Source: Xiphias gladius
Taxonomy: Eukaryota; Chordata; Actinopteri; Istiophoriformes; Xiphiidae
NCBI RefSeq assembly: GCF_016859285.1
Contig: NC_053420.1
Span: 24,844,045-24,908,044 of the forward strand
DNA length: 64,000 nt
Direction of reading: 5' to 3'
A model generated the notes under the pieces. It did no database searches. It had not been told where the DNA came from and was given only the letters and a program-made list of their open reading frames with translations. Shown here piece by piece: positions 27,701-64,000 of the stretch; within the stretch, counting starts at the first letter, position 1, and the number at the start of each line of letters is the position of its first letter. The translations under genes and the position numbers were made by a program.

Positions 27701-30690
27701 CACTGGAACCGAAACTACCCTTGCGATCTGGACTGAGAAGGTGTATGTTTTCTTCAGTCTGGCAGACATTCATCCGTGGGGACTCCGTCAAAGATCGTGC
27801 GCAGAGGAGGGCGGACTTGCGACTTCGACGGGGCCGTCAAACGAAGTTAATGTGAACCAGCCGCGCAGGGCATACCAGTTAAAGAGGGTCCCTCCACTAG
27901 CCAGGGCCTCGTACAGGGGCGAGGAAATTAGTTTATCTGGCTCTGCTCTCTTGTTTTTCAGCTGCAGTAATTCCAAGTTACAGGTCTCTTTGAAGTCTAG
28001 TAGGAAGAAACCTGAGTAGGGAGACAAAAATAGTCCTCGGTGCAGTTATTTGCAGCTCGATGGCGCATTGTGGCACCGAGAGAATCTGACAGCTTGGAGT
28101 TTCATGCAAATGAGCCGGACAAGAAAAGGGCCTTTCTCCCATCTGTCTGCCTGACTGGATAGATTACTCTGCCAGTCTGCATTATAATACTGGATAATAA
28201 ACACATAGCCTGATACATGACAGTCCTTTTTAAATTCTTTTTAACCACGCACATCAGAAATATACAGTCCTTTGCTGAACTCGATGTCTTTTCCCTCCCT
28301 GGCATACACACACGCTGAGTTGGATGAATAAATTCCATGTCTCTTCAGTTTTATGGCTCAACTTCAATTACAGGAGGCTCAGAAAACTGGAGTAGATGCA
28401 CAGATTTGAATTGGCTTCCATAAATGTCTTTTGATGCCTTACAAATTGACCTACCGCCTCTGCTTGCTTTTCCCCAGAGTGGAAAACAAAGACAGAATTA
28501 TTGAAGAAAGTCACATGGGCCAATGATGATAATGATCTGTGTTATGTTTATATGGGCATAAAATATGACATGTCTTTGGAGCAGCCAGCAGTGGATTACT
28601 CCCATCATTTTGTCCCAGATTTAAGTCCTTATTAATGTGAAATCTGTCCATCTGTATTGATTTTAAGTGTGTGTTGCTGCTATAGTTTTTTTTATTGCCT
28701 TTTCCACCTCACATATCACTCCATCTTTATCTGTTGTTCATCCGTCACTGGTCTTTCCTTTCATCTCTCCGTCCTCCTGCTTTCGACTATAACAGCAGCT
28801 ACAGTGCCTGGCAGGCCTCCACACAATAAAACCCCAGAGGCTCTCCTTCATCTTCACACATCTCATAGCTTCTCCTTTTGTCTAACTCCAGTGGTGCAAT
28901 ATATGCTAAGAATAGCTTTATGGGAGATTAGGGTAATGCTATTTATGAGGGATTAGATGTTATCTGGTAATGTTAGTGGCAAACGGACAGTTTCTGGCTG
29001 AGTTAGACATGGAAATGAGATCCATATCTTTTCACAGGTTGCAGGTTGGGAGGACCTGTGTGTGTTTGAGGGGGGAAGGGTAATGGATAAAACACTGAAT
29101 CGGATCGTCAGTGTGGTCCGGCTGTGGTTTTGCCTTCCTTGAAAAAATCAGGCTGGAGGAAGTTCATACTGTACATGACTGATTTTTGCAAATGTCACCA
29201 AGGCTCCAAAATTGTGAGTTTCAGTAAATGTAAGTCAATGAGGTCTGAGACCAAGGTTTGCAGAGAGGAGCCATAAAACATTTTTAAGAGCAGCCGGTTC
29301 AAGTTAATCACTGTATGTTTGGTTTTTCATTTTAACTTCAAGAAGCAAAACGCATTGAATTCCTAATTGACTACATTTTAATTGAGGGTAATTTTCTGTG
29401 ATATAGGATTGCAGAGCTGCCCGCATCCAATAAAGCGTTTGTTTAAAACATGAGCATATAAATGAGTATAAACAACACAATCCACACTGCAACATGTCTC
29501 ATTCAAAATGCTAATAGAAAAAGCCGCCCCCCCAGTACTTTTCAGCTAATATATTCTCTCAATGTTCAGGATGTATCTTCATCATGGCCCCCAGCTGTGA
29601 GAGGTCAAATACCAGCCAGGAAAGGTCACAGGGATCCCCTACCTGCCCCATGACTGCCTCTCTAATTGCTCCTCTTTCTCTCATTTACAAGGCTTAATGG
29701 GGGCAACGGGTTAGAGAGCTGTGCTCAGACATACAGGGAGCCAGGGAGCCCCCCCCCGAAAAAAACAAAAACACCACCACCGCCAGCTTCTTCCCACCCT
29801 TATAATTCTCTGTTTTTGTCCATGCTGCTTATACATGCATCTGTCAAACACATAGTGTCACTCCACACTTCTCCATCTCCTCCCTCCTCTATTTCTTCTC
29901 TTGGTCTTTGTGTTCTACCTGTCAGCTTATATGTTCCTCCAGGGATGAGGAGTATTAAACTGCTTCCTGACATGACTTTACTGCATGTAGGCCTCACTGG
30001 CTGGCACGATCGGGCCTTAATATGTTTCTCAAAATAGTACATCTATTCAGTCCAGGTATGTGGAACAATCAAGTTTATGCCGGGCTAAATTAAATGTCTC
30101 CATTTCTTTTTGTTATGGAGACCATAGGGACACTCAGTAGGATCACATATGATATTATCCAATGGCTGCAAGATCAGCCAGTAAATGCCATGGTTAATAG
30201 GGTGTGCTTGAGTTAAGCGCTGAGGAAGGAGTTAATTATCCTGTTGAATTTTTGGACAAAGACTCATAGATGTAGCTTTTACAGAGTAAAATACACAGTA
30301 CTGTTGTCTGATATATTGTTCCAGGAACTTCTAGATTTGACAGTTGCACAATTTAAGATCAAACAAGTAATCCTTCCTAAATTCTTTACCTTGAAAACCA
30401 TCAGTTAACATAGCTTGAGGTTAAAAGGTCAAGGTTACAGGTCAGCTGCAAAGGTCTACAGTTCAAGTCCAACAAATCAATAAATAAAGAGCAAGAGGAA
30501 TGTAGGATTGTTTTGAGTTAGTCTGTTGCTTGAATTTATTATCAGTGAGCATTATAATTCAGGTGGACAACTTACAAAGAAAGTCTCTTCACTTCTGATG
30601 TTTGCTGTCATGATCCTCATGTGATGGAGGGGTTTTTGATAAGCAGGGAGAAAGTTTAAAGTTAGTCTGTTCACATGTGCATGTGCACAT
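27701..30690. other. Intergenic, no gene recognised
   Basis: Frames of up to 133 codons are present (for example 27618-28019) but lack known motifs and splice logic. Runs of C (29528-29535, 29750-29757) and mixed low-complexity sequence occur. I see no RNA gene. Confidence 0.5.
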
Positions 30691-30694
30691 CGAC

Positions 30695-30696
<2 letters not shown>

Positions 30697-30774
<78 letters not shown>

Positions 30775-30790
30775 TGTGTGTTTGTGTGTG
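30697..30790. repeat. (TG)n microsatellite
   Basis: About 45 TG units with a TATG interruption near the right end. Confidence 0.97.
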
Positions 30791-33700
30791 TACTTATGCG
30801 CTAGCAGAGGTTTAGATTGAATGGTGCCTCTTTGATGTGAGAGAATGAATGACACTGATTAAGCTGTCAGACCAGAAACTGATAGAGGCCAGATGAGGCA
30901 GGATGACAAATCTCTGTGAAGCACTCAGGCTTGTTGCCAAACCAATAATGTGTGCATCTGGGAGCTTATGTGTGGATTTGTGGATGTTTGTTCATGGAAG
31001 AGTTATGGTCATAAACTCTTACATATGTGTATGTAAAACTATGCAAACTGTTTCCATTTATTTTTTTATTAATTCTTAATGAGGAGGAATGTCAGGAATG
31101 TTAAAGAGTGGCTCGCTTGAAGGGGCTTCAGTTGAGTGGTGATTACTTATTTTTAGCTGAAACTCCTGTTTAATATTGGACTACAAATTAACCTCCCACT
31201 CTCATGCAGATTTGCAAAAACCCACTCCTACTAGTGGTTCTGTCAGTCTCATGTCCCTGTCTGACTTATTTACATATGTTTGCAATGTCATCATTTAACA
31301 CAAGCTCAGAATTTACTTCTGTGTGTCACCAGCTCACTCACATGTATGAAAATGCACACACACAAACAGAGACACAACTTCTTGATGATTTTTTCTTGGC
31401 TTTCCACCACCCACCCAAATAAACAAACTGGAATGCCAGCTCGCACACTGGTTTTTCTACCACAAAACACACACACAAACATGTGTTACAGATTCGGCTC
31501 AGTGCTTTCTTATTCTTCCAGCTCATACTTGCACTCCCACATAGATAAAGCATAGTGACATGGCTTACGTAACAATTTAACTGTCTCAAACAACAAAAAA
31601 GGAACTGTTTCGCACTTTATTAAAATGGAACATAAAATGTAAACAGCAGAACAGTGCTTACTAACATCAAGGGTGCTGGGGTCAGAGGCCCAATGATGTG
31701 GGGATGAATATTGGACATTCTTTGGAGATCAACATCAGTTAGATGCAGAGAGTCAAAAACATGATGCTTATGTTGCATAAATACAAAGTCTTAGTTAAGT
31801 TTTGTAACTCGATATTATAGCAGTTCTACCTCTATTCTGAATATTTTTATGACCCATGGTGTCTGACTTTGGTTGCCCTTCTAAAAGTCGTGCTGAGAAA
31901 TGGAGCGAATGAGCGGAAAAATCAAATGCAGCTGTTTGAGGTCCTGGGACACAGGCTAGGGGTTCCAGTCTGTCTCTCATGTCTGGCCACTTTGCTCCTT
32001 TGAGGTCCTCCACAACTCGTTAAACACATCTTTATTGGTGCACCAAGAGTCCACCTGTGATTCACCCAACCTGTGACAGCAACTTCATGGTACTGCAAAG
32101 CACAAGGGTCAAAGATAAACAACAATACCTCACTTGACCAGGCACAGTCAAAAATCAAATCTTCATGGAGGCAACCTCATACATGTGTTGTTGGTATCAG
32201 CTTTGCTCTTGTAAAATGGACGGCCACAAAACACTGTGATGTTAACATGACATTTGCTGCTCTAGTGGTGGATCTGTTTCATCTTTGAACTGAAACCAGT
32301 GACGTTCACTGACCACAGTAGCATTGTCGCCCAGATCAGATGGCCTTTAAAAGAGAAAAAGTGCTTTGAAAATGCAGTGCAGTGATGGGTATTAGGTTGT
32401 AAGTGGTATGTGTAAATTATTCTTACAATGTGCCCAGGAGTTCTACTTGTCTATAGCTCCATAGTGTCAATGTGTAAATCATTTATTGCTCTGTAGCAAA
32501 TGATCCCAGCATGTTTTACACTTTTTCTTGATATAACTAAACAAAATTTCAGTGTACTCTCAAGAAAGCCCAATGAGACTTTACTGGAAACTACAGCACA
32601 CCTTCATATGTTCCCACTCCTGTGTGCAAATGCAAAAATAAAATCGCACAGTAACGTAAGGGTGTGCCCAAATTTGTGGTTGGATTATGGGTTTCTGCAG
32701 GCGAAAAGAGGTATGTGGTAATATGTGCGCCCTCCTGGCTAGCCCAACAATGTGACAGAAGCGGATAGCAAGTGTTTGATCCTATCAGCCAACATCTGGT
32801 CCTCAGGAGGAGCTAAAGTTAGCAGCACATGCTGATGTCATTAGCGTAAAATGGGATTTATATTCACAATGGCATGACCCTGACAACATCCCAATACTGT
32901 AAAAGTAGGAGAGAGGGAGGAAGAGAAGTAAATGAACAATATAAGGATTTTAGGATGAAGAGGGGAGAGGATGGATAACACATCTGGGTGATTATGTAAG
33001 TGACTAATATTGATGTAATTCAATGGTTGATGTTGAGCCATATCTTTCAAGTCAGCATTTTGCTGGACTGTTCGAGTACAGGGTGGATCAAAGCTGTAAC
33101 AAAACTTGTTAGGGTTTAATCAGTTCCACTCACCCAGAGCTGCTGGCCACATCTGTCCAATCAAGTCCCATCACCATGGTGGGCTCCTGGCTCCAGAGAT
33201 GGCTGCAGTACAGCCAACCAAACTTTTTGTAGGGGACCACCGCCTCATCATAGACTTGTGGTTCTTGTGTTTTTTTTTTCTTTGTAACCTCTCTGGCCCA
33301 GTTCTCCTCACTGATTCAATCAATACCAGTAGGCATGTGTTAGTGATTAATAAATTGCTGTGGTCAGGATGATTTCAGGCCACTCTGATATTATAATGCC
33401 ATTATTAGATGTGGGTTATTTAGACCCTTGGGGAAGTCTTTCATTTGGTTTAGGCTTCCGCATAGGATGAGGTCATTGCTTTGAGACTGAGCACCATTGA
33501 AGAGAAGCCAATGAGGCAGAAGGCCTCTTTCTAAACACTTCAGTAGGCCCATCTTGAGTAACGACCCAGTGCTGCACAGAACTGCTCTATCCATAGTATC
33601 CATATCAAGTCACTCTGTGTATTTGCTCTTTGGCTCCGCTGTAAAACACTTTGTTATTGACCTTCTCACAGAGCGGAGTACAGTGGTTTCCTCACGATCC

Positions 33701-34270
33701 CTGCCACAACCAGGCAAAAGAACTCCTGTGTCCTCAGATGTGATTTTCACGCAGACTATACGTCAGCCACTCTCCACTCCCCTCACGACCTTAATTTATC
33801 CCTATCTGCGTGGCAGCATGTCCTTCGCTAGTGACACGTGAGGGTTCAGACACATGAGACTATTCCTTTGTGCCTGGCTACCCAATCTCAGGCTGCTCTG
33901 ATGGGTTTCAACTGAAGAGGCCAGGGGCATGAGCAGGGGCTGCAGTGCATGATGCCTCTGATCTACCATGGGAAACAGACGAGGTTATGATGCCCTTGTG
34001 ACCCAGGACTGTGGGGATCGCATGGGTCAATGGGGTTTTCCCCCCTTTGGACACATTTGAGCTGTCATGATTGTGAAAGGAGGAGATTGCAAATTTGAAC
34101 ACAGGAAAGTGTGCATTCCGATCAAATTCCATTGGGTTATCATTACTGCCATTACCATCACTATCTTCACCAGGAAGGAACAGCATGGGATGTGACTGTT
34201 CTGCTGCTTACCTGTGGAAAACAATGTCTTGTGAAATTTTTGATGTGTTTACCTACATTTACTCACACAT
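30791..34270. other. Intergenic, no gene recognised
   Basis: Short open frames only, none with recognisable family sequence. I see nothing I can name. Confidence 0.5.
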
Positions 34271-34271
34271 G

Positions 34272-34272
<1 letters not shown>

Positions 34273-34328
<56 letters not shown>
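34273..34328. repeat. (TA)n microsatellite
   Basis: About 28 uninterrupted AT units, directly followed by T-rich sequence. It is self-complementary and could extrude a hairpin. Confidence 0.97.
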
Positions 34329-34333
<5 letters not shown>

Positions 34334-34596
34334 ATTTTTTTAATTAATTTATTTTTTTTACTTCTACCACTGCTTTTAGATTCAAACTGCTTTTATCCAG
34401 CAGTTATATATGTTTAAATTAGAGGACAAACAGGGTTTAGGGATTTGGAGTAGTTTGAATGAGAACCACACTCAGTAAAAACACTACTGACACAGAGACG
34501 GTAATTTTCTACAGGGACAGGCTCACAATTTACAGTCCTCTCTTCTTTCGTCCTGCTTGGGTTTTTCTTACTTCCCTCCTTTTTTTCTTCCCTTAC

Positions 34597-34850
34597 CAGA
34601 GGTAAGAGAAGTATTCAGATCTTTTACTTGAGCAAAAATAGCAATTTTGCTATGTAAAAGCACTCTAAGAAAATCTATAGGTATTCAAGTATTAACAGTA
34701 AAATGTTTTCTTCTCAGGTATCAAAAATACTCATTATGCAGCACAATAGCCCCATTTAAATCTAACACACTAGAGGCTATTATATTACATTGTAGGCTAT
34801 AGCTGCTTGTATACTATTAGCTACTATTAGTTATTTTCAAAAAAATTGTT
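34597..34850. repeat. Dispersed fish repeat ('AAGTAAAAGTA' family), second copy
   Basis: 'gagaagtattcagatcttttacttgagcaaaaatagcaat' and 'atcaaaaatactcattatgcag' repeat the family seen at 11.04-11.76 kb. The copy is diverged and lacks coding capacity. Confidence 0.6.
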
Positions 34851-34954
34851 GGACAGTTTCATCTATAACATTATATAGATGTATACATACATACATTTTA
34901 TAACCGAGATATGGTAAAAAAGTAAAAAATACAATATTTTCCACTGATATTCTC

Positions 34955-34998
34955 TTCTTTCTTTCTTTCTTTCTTTCTTTCTTCTTTTCTTCTTCTTT
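34955..34998. repeat. (CTTT)n polypyrimidine tract
   Basis: At least seven CTTT units run into CTTCTTTTCTTCTTTCCCC, giving a strand-asymmetric stretch of about 45 pyrimidines. It lies about 120 bp upstream of the dnah1 X-box. Confidence 0.9.
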
Positions 34999-35114
34999 CC
35001 CCTCGTCCTTTCGCGTCCCAAACTTTAAAAGCTCTCTCTTTCGGAAGCGTTCCTCGCTTCAGTCTGCCGCGTTCCTCGGGCTCTCTCTGCCGGTGGCGGG
35101 GTTTGCGCATTTTC

Positions 35115-35128
35115 ATCCCCATGACAAC
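35115..35128 (+). promoter_or_regulatory. RFX X-box candidate of the dnah1 promoter
   Basis: ATCCCCATGACAAC matches the ciliary X-box consensus GTHNYYATRRNAAC at 13 of 14 positions (A for the first G). A further half-site, GTTGCT, follows at 35130-35135. RFX factors drive axonemal dynein genes, so the site fits its neighbour. It lies in a CpG-enriched stretch (about 34990-35220), about 140 bp upstream of the inferred first splice donor. Confidence 0.6.
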
Positions 35129-35139
35129 CGTTGCTGTGG

Positions 35140-35706
35140 CCAGCATTTCCTCACGCAGTGACCCTCTGCGTGGAAGACTGAGATTTCAACGGCTCGGCTA
35201 GCCAACATTTCGTTATGTGGAGGGTATTTAAAAGGAGCGTTGCAGCGTGTAACTAGATTTAAAATAAGGTATGTCAAAATGATTGTTGTCTGTCGTTCAC
35301 AAAATTAAAGTGACAAACTTTACACAGACTGCTACTTTGTTGTTTCATGGAACCCTTTCAGACAAGTGATTTGGCGAACATAAACGCTAGTAGCTTAACG
35401 TCAGCTTTAATTTAACGCTCTTTAACTTTACAGTATGAATACACCTTGAGTGCAGATTTAGTTGTTTTATTAGCAGTAGTAACGTGACACCATTGGTCTT
35501 TTAAAACGTACACTGACCCGGTGACAAAGTTGCAGGAACTGTCCTGTTGTTAAGGTTAGCTCAAAAACCTTAAGGATGTGAAATATTTTTTTCCTGTTCT
35601 CCTTCTCAAAATATACATTAGACGTTTGGTGCTCCCAGGTCAGAAACAAGGACACTAAATCCAGGCTTCAATGTTCATAAATGATTAAAGGATTTCATTC
35701 TGCTAG
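35140..35706 (+). other. dnah1 5'UTR exon and 5'UTR intron (inferred)
   Basis: AAATAAG followed by GTATGT at 35269 is a good splice donor. ctgctag ending at 35706 is the matching acceptor, three bases before the ATG. This implies a non-coding first exon ending at 35268 and an intron of 438 bp. The transcription start is not visible. Confidence 0.5.
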
Positions 35707-35709
35707 AAG

Positions 35710-64000
<28,291 letters not shown>

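Noticed and set aside
27618-28019. A 133-codon plus-strand frame upstream of the netrin gene
   Set aside because: GC-rich promoter-flank sequence gives a long frame by chance. No motif and no continuing exon.
33908-34186. A 92-codon minus-strand frame in the 28-35 kb gap
   Set aside because: No recognisable domain and no supporting splice sites.

Overview
The window looks like nuclear DNA of a ray-finned fish, probably a percomorph. Genes are split by short GT-AG introns, long (CA)n/(TG)n microsatellites are frequent, interspersed repeats of types common in percomorph genomes are present, and every recognisable protein is a vertebrate family. I see no bacterial, phage or CRISPR content, and no system that I can defend as new.

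Layout: (1) 1-2.25 kb holds the last intron, last coding exon and 3'UTR of an inositol hexakisphosphate kinase, best matched to ip6k2 (+). (2) 2.25-12.4 kb is gene-poor sequence with microsatellites, two dispersed repeats and one nested insertion. (3) 12.4-17.5 kb is a complete 12-exon sec61a1 (+), the pore subunit of the ER translocon. (4) 18.9-22 kb is a complete 3-exon chchd4/MIA40 (+), the import oxidoreductase of the mitochondrial intermembrane space. (5) 22.4-27.2 kb is a complete 10-exon netrin-4-like gene (-), tail-to-tail with chchd4. (6) 27.2-35.1 kb is an intergenic gap with repeats and no gene that I recognise. (7) 35.1 kb to the end is dnah1 (+), an axonemal inner-arm dynein heavy chain. 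I placed 74 coding exons (11,868 nt, 3,956 codons, frame open throughout); the gene runs off the right edge roughly 250 codons before its expected end.

The genes do not form a pathway. They are separately transcribed: ER secretion, mitochondrial import, an extracellular guidance or basement-membrane protein, inositol pyrophosphate synthesis and cilia motility. Regulatory signals fit each job: a pair of TGACGTGT boxes upstream of sec61a1 resembles unfolded-protein-response elements, and a 13/14 match to the RFX X-box lies just upstream of dnah1. Exon boundaries were set by hand from splice sites, reading phase and remembered family sequences. Internal phase checks agree for all five genes, but no alignment or transcript was available.
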